This document shows, in pieces, positions 7,382 to 15,237 of a DNA stretch of 27,326 nucleotides. Both the position numbers and the translations under genes were made by a program. This DNA is from a virus: positions 1 to 27,326 of IMG/VR virus record IMGVR_UViG_3300017989_000379; one strand, given 5' to 3'. How positions within the stretch are numbered: position 1 is the first letter of the stretch; each line of letters begins with the position of its first letter. Below the pieces are notes generated by a model. That model was not told the origin of the DNA, did not search any database, and was given only the letters and a program-made list of their open reading frames with translations.

Positions 7382-7409
7382 TTGACTTTTTTGGAAAGGC
7401 TGGTATAAT
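7382..7409 (+). promoter_or_regulatory. sigma70-type promoter for the right arm
   Basis: TTGACT (7382-7387), a 16-bp spacer and TATAAT (7404-7409) lie back to back with the left-arm promoter, with the two -35 boxes 36 bp apart. A small CCCC-GAA-GGGG hairpin (7419-7429) falls at the expected 5' end of the transcript, and AGAGGAAA lies just before ATG 7467. The arrangement would co-induce the AAA+ and VWA partners. Confidence 0.8.
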
Positions 7410-7466
7410 CTTAGTGTACCCCGAAGGGGATATAGTATATATAGAACACTAAGAGGAAACCACGAC

Positions 7467-8810
7467 ATGCAGATCAAGTACCCATTTAATAACCCACAAG
7501 ACTTTAATTACCTAAATAAGAGGAATGAATGCTGGATTAATCTCTTGATTGAAAAGTATCCTCATGTACTTAAGAGTGGTAAAATTGACTCCACCGAGAT
7601 CAATGAACTACGGAACATGATCTCCCTTCATGGGTATGAAGGAAATGCTCCATCATGTTTTACTGCAAAGAAGGACGAACTTAAAATTTCTCAACTGAGT
7701 GGAGTATACAAGGTTCCTGATCTTGATGCAATCAAAAAAATGGTGTCTTTCGAAGAAGATCCCTCAACCCCATTTAAACAAGAAAAGATCTCATCATTGA
7801 AGCCAAAAATTACAAAAACTCAGCACATGAAGAATATCAGTGCGGATATTGAAGTGGGTAATGATCAAGTCGAACATATTCCTACAGTCATGAAGGGATT
7901 TCATAAGACAAGTATTTACAACACTTTACATCGTGTAATCTCCACCAACCGGTTCTATCCAGTATTTATTTCTGGTCCGACTGGTGCTGGTAAGACGACT
8001 GCCATCATGCAAGTGTGTGCTGATCTTGGCCGTGGTCTTGTCCGAGCCAATATCACCCACGAAACCGATGAGACTGATCTGATCGGCACAATGATGCTTA
8101 ATTCAGAGCAGGATGGTGGTGGAACAGGATTTGAGTATGGTCCTGCTATTATCGCAGCACAGACTGGTTCAATTCTTCTTCTGGATGAATTGGATCTTGG
8201 AACCCCGAAGACCATGTGTCTCCAGCCTCTTCTGGAGGGCAATCCAATCTACATCAAAAAGACGAATCAGTGGATTCATCCCAAGCCCGGATTCAGCATC
8301 CTCGCAACGGGAAATACCAAGGGATCAGGAAATACCGATGCAGCAAATTTCGTTGGTGCTCAGTATCTGAATGAAGCGTTCATGGATCGATTCGCCCTCT
8401 GGATCGATGCTGGATATCCAACAGCATCCGAAGAAAGCAAGTTGCTTGAATCATACTGGAAGATCATCTCACCTTATGATGCACCAAAGGCATTTATCTC
8501 TGATCTAGTCAAGTGGGCATCTCAGATTCGTGATGCGTATGCTAGTGATGGCTGTGATACAACTATCTCTACTCGCCGCCTCAAGAACATTCTTGACCAC
8601 ACCAATATTTTCTTCGATCAGACGTACACGAAGAATGTTATGGAGGTTATCAACCGATATGATCCAGAGTCAGTTGGTGCTTTTGAGCGATACTGGAATA
8701 TCGCAAATACCAAATCCAGTGGTAGTCTTCAAAATGATCTGATGCAGGATGCAAATAGCGATGATAGTGGCTCTATCTCGGAACCTCCCGCCACTTCGTG
8801 GTCACTCTGA
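7467..8810 (+). CDS. MoxR/CobS-like AAA+ ATPase
   Basis: A 447-aa ATPase of the AAA_5 (MoxR/CobS/dynein-related) type. An N-terminal region of about 130 residues precedes Walker A GPTGAGKTT (about 170-178). HETDETDLIGTMM follows, as in CobS. Walker B LLLDELD is near 237-243, ATGNTKG (sensor 1) near 278, and the conserved NEAFMDRFALWIDAGYP near 303-319. Partners of this family remodel proteins together with VWA proteins such as the divergent gene at 5151-7298. CobS-like genes are known in T4-like cyanophages and other marine phages, where their substrate is unresolved. The C-terminus (about 415-447) is Ser/Asp-rich and probably disordered. A chelatase role would need a magnesium/cobalt-chelatase large subunit, which is not seen here. 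Confidence 0.88.
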   Translation: MQIKYPFNNPQDFNYLNKRNECWINLLIEKYPHVLKSGKIDSTEINELRNMISLHGYEGNAPSCFTAKKDELKISQLSGVYKVPDLDAIKKMVSFEEDPSTPFKQEKISSLKPKITKTQHMKNISADIEVGNDQVEHIPTVMKGFHKTSIYNTLHRVISTNRFYPVFISGPTGAGKTTAIMQVCADLGRGLVRANITHETDETDLIGTMMLNSEQDGGGTGFEYGPAIIAAQTGSILLLDELDLGTPKTMCLQPLLEGNPIYIKKTNQWIHPKPGFSILATGNTKGSGNTDAANFVGAQYLNEAFMDRFALWIDAGYPTASEESKLLESYWKIISPYDAPKAFISDLVKWASQIRDAYASDGCDTTISTRRLKNILDHTNIFFDQTYTKNVMEVINRYDPESVGAFERYWNIANTKSSGSLQNDLMQDANSDDSGSISEPPATSWSL

Positions 8811-8822
8811 GTGAAAAGTTGA

Positions 8823-8837
8823 CTAAATACTTATATG
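8823..8837 (+). promoter_or_regulatory. late-promoter-like motif joined to a start codon
   Basis: CTAAATACTTATATG: TAAATA at 8824-8829 lies 5 bases from ATG 8835, and no Shine-Dalgarno is visible upstream. It resembles the T4 late element. Initiation about six bases downstream would coincide with the ATG and give a leaderless message. Confidence 0.6.
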
Positions 8838-9341
8838 AGTGAAGCAAACTACGGAAGAGTACAGAGACAGCCCACCAACTTTAATGAGTTGCGGAATACC
8901 GCATTTCAGTTAAAAATTGAATCCAAGGATAAACTCAACTTCTTTATTGTTGCAGCGAATCTACCCGGATTTGAGTTGGGGGCTGTCGATCAGATGACTC
9001 CGGTTGGTAGAGTACCTTGGTCTGGAGACCACAATTTTGAAGAACTTCAAGTCCAGTTCATCGTAGACGAAGATCTGGTGAACTGGCTTGAAGTACATAA
9101 CTGGATGCGTGCCGCCGCTTCTGTAGCCAAGTATGATGATTATGACTTCACGGAGATTTTTAGGGATGGAGTTTTGGTATTGAAGACCAATCAATATAGT
9201 CCAAATGTGGCTGTTAATTTTGTTGGTCTTGTCCCTAGGGGCTTGAGTGGACTGGACTTTGATTCTAGAACCAGTGAACCAGAGATCATCACTGCGACGA
9301 TTACATTTGCGTATACGGACTACACCATAGAAACAATTTGA
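8835..9341 (+). CDS. tail-tube-like (gp19 family) structural protein
   Basis: A 168-aa, beta-rich protein. The block NLPGFELGAVDQMTPVGRVPW followed by FEELQVQFIVDEDL and a late VNFVGLVPRGLSGLDFDS-EIITATITFAYTDY pattern resembles T4 gp19-type tube proteins (163 aa). There, an N-terminal strand pair is followed by a loop, a W-containing helix and a C-terminal strand that builds the tube wall. It could be the tube protein itself or a tube-like baseplate/hub paralog such as gp48/gp54; I cannot separate these by eye. The late-type motif upstream fits a virion protein. It is followed 8 bases later by uvsY, an odd neighbour for a structural gene. Confidence 0.6.
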   Translation: MSEANYGRVQRQPTNFNELRNTAFQLKIESKDKLNFFIVAANLPGFELGAVDQMTPVGRVPWSGDHNFEELQVQFIVDEDLVNWLEVHNWMRAAASVAKYDDYDFTEIFRDGVLVLKTNQYSPNVAVNFVGLVPRGLSGLDFDSRTSEPEIITATITFAYTDYTIETI

Positions 9342-9349
9342 GATAAATT

Positions 9350-9787
9350 ATGACTTATGATGATTATGTGAAAGAATCTACGAAAGACCTACTCAACTAT
9401 GAAGAGGTCGATCTAGATGAAGCGTCCCTCAAAATACCATCTCTTCTCCATCGGTGGGCTGATTTTATGACCGCCGAGAAAATTAAAATGCGTCAAATCG
9501 AGAGACAGCAAAACGAATGGTACAAGATTATGTACTCGTACTATGCTGGAAAGTTATCGAAAGAAGAACTTGACGAGTATAACCTACACCCATTTCCCCA
9601 TAAACTACTCAAGCAGGATATCGACACTTGGATCAATGCTGATCCAAAGTTGAATGACATCGAGGATACTCGTATTCTACAAGAGCAAAAAATCAATTTC
9701 ATCGATCGTAAGATGAAAGAACTTTCGACTAGGCAGTGGAACATCAAGGCAGCGATCGACCATCGCAAATTCATGTCTGGAGGATAA
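9350..9787 (+). CDS. uvsY: UvsY-like recombination mediator
   Basis: A 145-aa, charged, helical protein similar in size to T4 UvsY (137 aa). The pattern HRWADFMTAEKIKMRQIE, then YYAGKLSKEELDEY, a central LLKQDIDTWINADPKL and a C-terminal RQWNIKAAIDHRKFMSGG follows the T4 order (SKWLNKHSSIKKEM, YYSGRGDG, VLSADKDVLKVD, GFAIKHIQDMRAFEAG). UvsY displaces gp32 and loads the UvsX recombinase on single-stranded DNA. UvsX and gp32 lie outside this window. The start overlaps no gene and lacks a strong Shine-Dalgarno, so coupling to the preceding gene, 8 bases away, is likely. Confidence 0.8.
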   Translation: MTYDDYVKESTKDLLNYEEVDLDEASLKIPSLLHRWADFMTAEKIKMRQIERQQNEWYKIMYSYYAGKLSKEELDEYNLHPFPHKLLKQDIDTWINADPKLNDIEDTRILQEQKINFIDRKMKELSTRQWNIKAAIDHRKFMSGG

Positions 9788-9789
9788 TA

Positions 9790-9918
9790 ATGGATGAAGA
9801 ATATGGAGAATTAATAAAAATGAGTGAAGATTCTCTTTTTGCTGGTGGGGGGTCGATGGAACTCTACCTTGTTAATAGAACAATTAAAAAACTATTATAT
9901 GCTTGTAGAAAATACTGA
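9790..9918 (+). CDS. small hypothetical protein, 42 aa
   Basis: ATG 9790 follows a strong GGAGG site embedded in the last codons of uvsY, 2 bases after its stop. The 42-aa product (MDEEYGELIKMSEDSLFAGG... ending ACRKY) is acidic at its N-terminus and basic at its C-terminus, with a Gly-rich turn in between. There is no membrane segment. Family unknown. The strong ribosome site is the main support for it being a real gene. Confidence 0.6.
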   Translation: MDEEYGELIKMSEDSLFAGGGSMELYLVNRTIKKLLYACRKY

Positions 9919-9949
9919 ATGTAAGAAAGACAGCGAGGAAATAACTACC

Positions 9950-10294
9950 ATGACTTATGAAGAAAGAGATATTTCAAAAGAGATTTCTAAATTTATCACG
10001 AATACAGAATCCCCATTGAAAGTATATGCGTTTTTAATCTATTCTGTGTGGGATAACTCCGATATGGAAAATCCAACGAATATTGATCTTGATGGAGAAA
10101 AATACATATTCACATGGAAAAAGCAGAATTTGGTAATTACGATTGATTCAGAGTATGATTCTACATTCGCAACTATAGTCCATAAAGATAGCAATTCCTA
10201 TGAAAAGGAATCTACTTATAGATATATCCTTACAGATAGTCTCGAATTGGTCTCAGTAATTGATATTATGCGTAGGTATCTCACTATAGAATAA
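9950..10294 (+). CDS. hypothetical protein, 114 aa
   Basis: I place the start at ATG 9950, which has a GAGGAA site 9 bases upstream. Longer in-frame starts at 9899 and 9824 would run through the preceding 42-aa gene. The product starts MTYEERDISKEISKFITNTE, then has a beta-rich centre (YIFTWKKQNLVITIDSEYDSTFATIV) and a C-terminal helix ending MRRYLTIE. No motif is recognised. It is AT-rich, like the next gene. It is followed 3 bases later by a late-like motif. Confidence 0.65.
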   Translation: MTYEERDISKEISKFITNTESPLKVYAFLIYSVWDNSDMENPTNIDLDGEKYIFTWKKQNLVITIDSEYDSTFATIVHKDSNSYEKESTYRYILTDSLELVSVIDIMRRYLTIE

Positions 10295-10297
10295 TCC

Positions 10298-10312
10298 TAA
10301 ATACTATTGATG
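10298..10312 (+). promoter_or_regulatory. late-promoter-like motif joined to a start codon
   Basis: TAAATA (10298-10303) is followed by CTATTG and ATG 10310, a 6-base gap, one longer than at the sister sites. No Shine-Dalgarno is visible. Confidence 0.5.
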
Positions 10313-10603
10313 ATTGACAAGTGGTGTCAATACGAGATAAAATCCTTAGAGTGGGATCTGAATCCACTCCAATCTGATTTTGTCCACTTCATGAAGTATG
10401 AATATGTCGTCCCTAATCGGTTCGAAATGGATAAGGATATATTGATTTGTGAGTGGGATTCTATGGAGCATACAATACTCATAGAAGCCAGACCCATGCG
10501 TATAATAATCAATAGGGATGACATCATAAAGCCATGCCAATATCAGCAAGTATTCGAACAAATGATAAAGGGGTTTGTTCCTGAAATTTATAGGTTTATA
10601 TAA
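10310..10603 (+). CDS. hypothetical protein, 97 aa
   Basis: A 97-aa protein starting MIDKWCQYEIKSLEWDLNPL with no recognised motif, signal or membrane segment. Alternating strands in the middle (ILICEWDSMEHTILIEARPMRI) suggest a small alpha/beta fold. ATG 10310 is preferred over the in-frame TTG one codon earlier. The gene sits behind a late-type motif, so late expression is inferred. Confidence 0.65.
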   Translation: MIDKWCQYEIKSLEWDLNPLQSDFVHFMKYEYVVPNRFEMDKDILICEWDSMEHTILIEARPMRIIINRDDIIKPCQYQQVFEQMIKGFVPEIYRFI

Positions 10604-10613
10604 GCAAAAAGAA

Positions 10614-10895
10614 GTGTTCATTGAGAAGATTGACACTGGCTGGGCGATGGTTCTAAAAGATCCAAAGCACGGAGATCTTCGCAAAGAGGGAATTAATTAC
10701 AAGCCAAAAATTGGAATGGCTAAACGATACTTCAGACATAAGTTGAAGCATCTTAATGAAGAAAGTGAGAAAAAGAATGGTATGTCAGGGTTGCAACGCA
10801 AATTGCCTAAAACGGGCTCGGGGCCACGGGTGTCTTCTGAAGAGATTGAATCATGGATCAATCCAGAAAACGAACAGGACAAAGAGTGGGGTTGA
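10614..10895 (+). CDS. hypothetical protein, about 93 aa
   Basis: The open frame runs from a TTG at 10575 to the stop at 10895. Candidate starts are TTG 10575, GTG 10614 and ATG 10647. GTG 10614 is taken because it lies just after the previous stop, but no start has a clear Shine-Dalgarno. The product is basic in the middle (GMAKRYFRHKLKHLNEE) and ends in an acidic tail with SSEEIESWINPENEQDKEW. The family is not recognised. Its end approaches the deaminase start by 25 bases. The frame is believed because the alternative frame over this stretch is less protein-like. Confidence 0.55.
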   Translation: MFIEKIDTGWAMVLKDPKHGDLRKEGINYKPKIGMAKRYFRHKLKHLNEESEKKNGMSGLQRKLPKTGSGPRVSSEEIESWINPENEQDKEWG

Positions 10896-10920
10896 ATTTT
10901 CTGGAGAGCATCTTGCCCGT

Positions 10921-11424
10921 ATGTTCTCTGAGGCATATAAGGAAGCAACCCTATCCCCAGATCCATCTACCCAAGTAGGTGCTCTGATTATTAATAAAAC
11001 CCACTCAGTAGCCCGTGGATACAATCATTTTCCAAACGGGTTGCATGAAGATCAGAGTTTGAAAAATCTCTATGTGTCACATGCGGAATATAGTTGTATC
11101 AAGAATTATAGAAGAGTGTATAGCGGACTTAATCCAATTGGACTTACTATGGTCGCAACATGGGCGGCGTGTGCAAATTGTGCAATCAATATCATTGATG
11201 CTGGGATAAAAACTGTATATACAGACTACCGCATATTTGAATTTAACCAAAAAGTCCGCCCAGCCCATGTCGCAATGGAATGGGAACAATCGGTACATGC
11301 TGCTCTAGACATGTTCGAGCACTCTGGTGTCGAGTTGTTTGCTTTTGACAACCCGTTCCAAGGATATGAGCATATTTATAAACAAGACCCAATTCGAGTT
11401 GGTGGGAAGATTTTCACTGGTTGA
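10921..11424 (+). CDS. dCMP deaminase-like cytidine deaminase superfamily protein
   Basis: A zinc-dependent deaminase of about 167 aa from ATG 10921. The core has SPDPSTQVGALIINK (14-28), the zinc/proton-shuttle motif HAEYSCI (about 55-61) and AACANCAINIIDAGI (about 81-95), in which Cys-x-x-Cys completes the zinc site. The family's usual Pro before the first Cys is Ala here. It probably converts dCMP to dUMP, feeding thymidylate synthesis with dUTPase. The conserved look of the in-frame EFSGEHLAR just before the ATG hints at an upstream start, but the only in-frame ATGs lie deep inside the previous gene (10756, 10777). A different deaminase substrate is possible. Confidence 0.75.
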   Translation: MFSEAYKEATLSPDPSTQVGALIINKTHSVARGYNHFPNGLHEDQSLKNLYVSHAEYSCIKNYRRVYSGLNPIGLTMVATWAACANCAINIIDAGIKTVYTDYRIFEFNQKVRPAHVAMEWEQSVHAALDMFEHSGVELFAFDNPFQGYEHIYKQDPIRVGGKIFTG

Positions 11425-11430
11425 TATCAC

Positions 11431-11444
11431 TAAATACTTGCATG
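11431..11444 (+). promoter_or_regulatory. late-promoter-like motif joined to the uvsW start
   Basis: TAAATA (11431-11436), CTTGC and ATG 11442, with no Shine-Dalgarno. In T4 uvsW is expressed late, which supports reading this as a late element. Confidence 0.6.
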
Positions 11445-12971
11445 AGTGATATCTATGTAAGTAAAAAAGATGATGTGTATATCCAAATAGGATGTGATGA
11501 GGGTATTCTTCGAGAGTTATCCGAATACTTCTCTTTTGAAGTGGACGGTGCCCAGTTTTCTCCCGCCTATAAACAGAAAAAGTGGGATGGTAAGATTAGG
11601 CTGTTGAATCGAAGAAACAACACTCTATATTTTGGACTACTGTATCACCTTTGTGAGTTTGCAAATCAAGAGGAATATACTGTAGATATAGACGAGAGTG
11701 TAGATGTTCCTGACTCAAGGCCATCCAAGGATGAAACGATATCATTTTATGAAGATACACTGGACATTCATTCAGGAGGCCAGAAGATCTCCCCTAGGGG
11801 TCCACAGGTGGATGGACTATCATATGCCCTTGGAGCCAAGAGATGCGTCCTAGAGGCTGCTACGGCTTCTGGAAAGTCCCTGATTATCTATGCCATTGTT
11901 CGTTATTTGGATATGATACTCCCAGAAGACGAGAAGATTCTTTTGATTGTTCCATCGATCAGTCTAGTGGATCAAATGTACACAGACTTCGAGGACTATT
12001 CTTCGAATGACGAGTGGAGTGTATCTGATAATTGCCACAAGGTGTTTCAGGGACAGGAGAAAATGGATAAAGGTAAGCGTGTGGTTATCAGTACATACCA
12101 ATCAATCTACGACCAACCAAAGAAATACTTCAATGTATTTGGCGGTGTGATTGGTGACGAAGCCCACATATTTCAGGCATCAACTCTAAAATCCCTCATG
12201 CAGAAGTTAACCGATTGTCCCTACAGGTATGCGTTAACTGGTACACTTCAGGATATGGAGTGTCACCGCTGGGTGATTGAGGGTTTGTTTGGTCCTGCGT
12301 ATTCAGTCGTGTCGGCTAGGGAAATGATCAATATGGGTGACGCACCACCCTTGGATATTACAGCGATCATATTAAACTATCCAGAGGTTCAAAGAAAGCG
12401 TCTCTATGATTTAAAAGGAATGGATGAAAATAAGAATAGAAAATTTCATCTAGAGCGTGAATTCATTCTTGAGAACACGCACCGTCAGGATTTTCTGCTG
12501 AGTATGGGTACAGAGATTCAGGGCAACACGCTGATACTCTTCGAACTCGTTGAGAAGCAAGGGAAGCCTCTCTACGAGGTTCTAAAGAAAGAATCGGGTA
12601 AGAAGGTCTACATGGTGTATGGAGACACAGAAGGCTACGAGAGAGAAGAGATCAGGAAAATCATGGAGAAGGAGTCCAATGCAATTATTGTTGCTTCTTA
12701 TGGAGTTTTCTCCACTGGTGTATCCATTAAAAATCTCCACAACATGATCTTCGCATCGTCTCCGGGAAAGAAGAGAAAGCGTGTAGTTCAATCAATTGGT
12801 CGATTGCTGAGAAAACACAAGGGGAAAGAGAAAGTTCAGTTGTATGACATCGTTGATGATCTGTCATACAAAGATAAACCAAATTTTATGATCAACCACT
12901 TCATGGATAGGGTAAACATATATATCAATGAGGGTCATGAGTACGAAATCATCACAGAATTACTAGAATAA
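11442..12971 (+). CDS. uvsW: UvsW-like helicase
   Basis: A 509-aa superfamily 2 helicase matching T4 UvsW. The N-terminal domain carries LRELSEYFSFEVDGAQFSPAYKQKKWDGKIRLL (T4 FHELRDFFSFEADGYRF...NWDGRIRLL). Then come Walker A ATASGKS, LLIVPSISLVDQM, the DEAH box GDEAH, ALTGTL, and in the second RecA lobe VASYGVFSTGVSIKNLHN and QSIGRLLRKHKG. UvsW unwinds branched DNA and R-loops, shutting off origin replication and promoting recombination-dependent forks. ATG 11442 is chosen over an in-frame TTG at 11421 because it follows the late-like motif and gives the T4-like N-terminus. Confidence 0.93.
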   Translation: MSDIYVSKKDDVYIQIGCDEGILRELSEYFSFEVDGAQFSPAYKQKKWDGKIRLLNRRNNTLYFGLLYHLCEFANQEEYTVDIDESVDVPDSRPSKDETISFYEDTLDIHSGGQKISPRGPQVDGLSYALGAKRCVLEAATASGKSLIIYAIVRYLDMILPEDEKILLIVPSISLVDQMYTDFEDYSSNDEWSVSDNCHKVFQGQEKMDKGKRVVISTYQSIYDQPKKYFNVFGGVIGDEAHIFQASTLKSLMQKLTDCPYRYALTGTLQDMECHRWVIEGLFGPAYSVVSAREMINMGDAPPLDITAIILNYPEVQRKRLYDLKGMDENKNRKFHLEREFILENTHRQDFLLSMGTEIQGNTLILFELVEKQGKPLYEVLKKESGKKVYMVYGDTEGYEREEIRKIMEKESNAIIVASYGVFSTGVSIKNLHNMIFASSPGKKRKRVVQSIGRLLRKHKGKEKVQLYDIVDDLSYKDKPNFMINHFMDRVNIYINEGHEYEIITELLE

Positions 12972-12981
12972 GGAACTTGAA

Positions 12982-13542
12982 ATGTTCGATACAAGCCTCG
13001 GAATCAATATCGTAGAAACCTCAAGAGACACATGGATTATTGGAGATGTATACTCTGACAAGATTACAGGAAATGTAAGAATTACTAATCCACTAGGAAT
13101 AAAATCAGAGAAGATTAAAGAAACCGGGTCGAAGGAAACATTTGCACTAAGTCTCTACACACTATCAGAATTTTCAAGTGGTGAGTATATCATTATTCCT
13201 CTTCATGAATGGCTTGGTATGTACAAACCGAAGGCTGATCTACTTCAGGAATATCTGAGGATTAATGGATCGATCAATGATATTCGGGTTGACTATGATA
13301 GCATCAATATGGATGAAATCGTCGAAGACGGGTTTAACCCACCAGATATGAATAAGTTCTATGGATCTGATCAAGAACGAAAGGCTATCGATGATTTTAT
13401 ATCATTTATCCTCGGTGCTGCTAGTGCTTCTATTGATGAACTTGAAAGACTGTGTGATGGAGAAGACGAGACAAAAGAGAGTATCGAAAACAGAAAGAAA
13501 ATCAAGTCGATTCGTAATAGATGGCTTGACAAGATCGACTAA
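12982..13542 (+). CDS. hypothetical protein with possible Sm-like N-terminal domain, 186 aa
   Basis: A 186-aa protein downstream of uvsW, with AAGGAAC before ATG 12982. The first 85 residues alternate short strands (WIIGDVYSDKITGNVRITNPLGI, then EYIIIPLHEWLGMYKPKADLLQEYL). That order, a substituted loop, an NPL element and a P-x-x-x-L-x-x-Y tail, resembles the phage Sm-like protein at 21123. The C-terminal half is helical and acidic (AIDDFISFILGAASASIDELERLCDGED). Function unknown. The position between UvsW and gp55 suggests DNA or RNA metabolism. The Sm-like idea is weak. Confidence 0.75.
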   Translation: MFDTSLGINIVETSRDTWIIGDVYSDKITGNVRITNPLGIKSEKIKETGSKETFALSLYTLSEFSSGEYIIIPLHEWLGMYKPKADLLQEYLRINGSINDIRVDYDSINMDEIVEDGFNPPDMNKFYGSDQERKAIDDFISFILGAASASIDELERLCDGEDETKESIENRKKIKSIRNRWLDKID

Positions 13543-13554
13543 ATCGGTTATAAT
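13526..13554 (+). promoter_or_regulatory. perfect-consensus sigma70 promoter for gene 55
   Basis: TTGACA (13526-13531), a 17-bp spacer and TATAAT (13549-13554) lie across the end of the preceding gene. Initiation would fall near 13561, giving a 32-base leader with GAGGAA five bases before ATG 13593. Early expression of gp55 and the gp46/47 nuclease follows. Confidence 0.88.
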
Positions 13555-13592
13555 ATACTGATAATATGTTATATCAAATTTGAGGAAATACT

Positions 13593-14177
13593 ATGGCAAA
13601 ACCTAAAAAAGATGACTCTTCCCATTATGTTGACAACAAAAAACTTTTGGAAGCCATTAATGAATACCAGAAAATGTGCTTAGATCAAGGAGAGGATGAA
13701 GATACACCCCAGATACCAAATTATATCGGGGAGTGTATCTATTTGATTTGTTCAAATTTAACTAATAGACCGAACTTTATCAATTACCCGTATAAGGATG
13801 ATATGATCGGTGAGGCTATTCACGACTGTATCAAGGCTGTACCGAAGTTCAATGCCGAGATTAGTAGCAATCCATTTGCGTATTTTACTCAAATTGCTTG
13901 GTTTGCGTTTATCAGAACAATCAAGAAAGAGAAGAAACAGGATATTACCGTGTACGCTCTGGTACAGTCCTCTAACGGACTGGGACACTATACCAAGTGG
14001 CTACAGGACAACGGGCACCTAGATCAGCACGCCACGCCAGAAGACCTACAGAGGTATCACTACCTGACTGATGAGGATCTTAAGGAGATTGAGGACGCAA
14101 CAAAGGCAAAGAAAAAGACCCGCAAGAAGAAGACAAGCCCGAAGAAAAAATCACTTTTTGATGAGGATACAGAATGA
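13593..14177 (+). CDS. 55: late-transcription sigma factor (gp55)
   Basis: A 194-aa protein close to T4 gp55 (185 aa). Shared features are YVDNKKLLEAINEYQ (T4 YVNNKELLQAIIDWK), IGECIYLICSNLTNRPNF, MIGEAIHDCIKAVPKFN and NPFAYFTQIAWFAFIRTIKKEKK, the sigma region-2-like part that recognises the late -10 element. A Lys-rich linker (about 168-185) leads to the C-terminal SLFDEDTE, in the position of the gp45-binding tail of T4 gp55 (SLDFLYE). It redirects host RNA polymerase to late promoters with gp45; the coactivator gp33 was not seen in this window. The stop overlaps gene 47 by 4 bases. Confidence 0.93.
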   Translation: MAKPKKDDSSHYVDNKKLLEAINEYQKMCLDQGEDEDTPQIPNYIGECIYLICSNLTNRPNFINYPYKDDMIGEAIHDCIKAVPKFNAEISSNPFAYFTQIAWFAFIRTIKKEKKQDITVYALVQSSNGLGHYTKWLQDNGHLDQHATPEDLQRYHYLTDEDLKEIEDATKAKKKTRKKKTSPKKKSLFDEDTE

Positions 14178-15226
14178 AAATAGCGATGATCACAGATCAA
14201 CATATCGGTGTCAGAAACAACAATAAATTGTTCTTCGATTATTTCGATGAATTCTATGAGGAACAGTTCTTTCCATATATTGATAAACATGGAATTACAA
14301 CCGTGGTCAATGCTGGGGATCATCTTGATAATAGAAAAGCGATCAATGTTCTTGCTGGCCAGCAGTTTGATCAAAGTTGGATTAGAAACCTAACATCTAG
14401 GGGATTAGAAGAGCATTCTATCGTTGGAAACCACACAGCATATTACCGGAATACAAACAAGGTGAATTCACTTTCTCATTTCTACAATGATAAACCGGGG
14501 TTACACCTTTATGAAAGTAAGCCTGAAGAAGTTGAAATTGGTGGGCTGACTTGGGGTATGATTCCGTGGATTACTACAGACAATAAAGAAGAATGTATCG
14601 ATTTTTTACGGAATACAAAGGCTACTATCATCTGTGGCCACTTCGAGATCGTCGGATTCTATATGGATGGTGGACATCGATGTGAAAACGGGTTGAGCAT
14701 AAATGAACTCAATAGATTTGACCGAGTGTTTTCTGGACACTTCCATAAGAAGCAGACCGTAAATAACATCACATATCTGGGAACGCCGTATGACATGACC
14801 TATGCTGACGTTGGTGAGCAGAAGGGATTCCATATTTTTGATACGGAAACTCTTGACTTGGAGTTCATCCCAAACCCTAAGAAAATATTCCACAAGTTCT
14901 ACTATGACGATGTTAAAAACGACTATGATTTCAGCGAGTATGACTTCAGTGAGTTGAAAGATTGTTATGTAAAGTTGGTGGTTTTGTCGAAAAAAGACCA
15001 CGCAAAGTACGAAACAATGATAGATATGTTGACGGACGTAGAGATATATAAACTCGATATTGTAGAGACTGTAGATGAGGATTTGAAAACTGAGGGCGGT
15101 GTTGATATGTCTCTATCGACTGTGGAGATTATCAGCAATTACATTGATTCTTCTGAAAGTACACCACATCCAGAAGAGTTGAAAAAGTTGATTGGTATGC
15201 TCTACACTGAAGCAATGAACCTTTGA
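14174..15226 (+). CDS. 47: recombination endonuclease subunit gp47 (Mre11-like)
   Basis: A 350-aa calcineurin-fold nuclease comparable to T4 gp47 (339 aa). Metal-binding motifs in order: MITDQHIG (5-12), NAGDHLDNRKAI (46-57), SIVGNHTAYY (near 80), CGHFE and SGHFHKKQ. With gp46 it resects double-strand ends to make 3' single strands for UvsX/UvsY. The start overlaps the end of gene 55 (ATGA), and gene 46 follows after 11 bases. The final 110 residues are acidic and helical, as expected for the Rad50-contact part. Confidence 0.93.
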   Translation: MKIAMITDQHIGVRNNNKLFFDYFDEFYEEQFFPYIDKHGITTVVNAGDHLDNRKAINVLAGQQFDQSWIRNLTSRGLEEHSIVGNHTAYYRNTNKVNSLSHFYNDKPGLHLYESKPEEVEIGGLTWGMIPWITTDNKEECIDFLRNTKATIICGHFEIVGFYMDGGHRCENGLSINELNRFDRVFSGHFHKKQTVNNITYLGTPYDMTYADVGEQKGFHIFDTETLDLEFIPNPKKIFHKFYYDDVKNDYDFSEYDFSELKDCYVKLVVLSKKDHAKYETMIDMLTDVEIYKLDIVETVDEDLKTEGGVDMSLSTVEIISNYIDSSESTPHPEELKKLIGMLYTEAMNL

Positions 15227-15237
15227 GGTAATAGAAT

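Noticed and set aside
9824-9949. Longer N-terminus for the 114-aa protein (starts at 9824 or 9899)
   Set aside because: It would overlap the 42-aa gene, which has a strong GGAGG site, and ATG 9950 has a GAGGAA at good distance.
10756-10920. Long N-terminal extension of the deaminase with CxxC pairs
   Set aside because: It overlaps the previous gene in a different frame for 140 bases. The Cys-rich text looks like a shadow reading, although a start in this region cannot be fully excluded.
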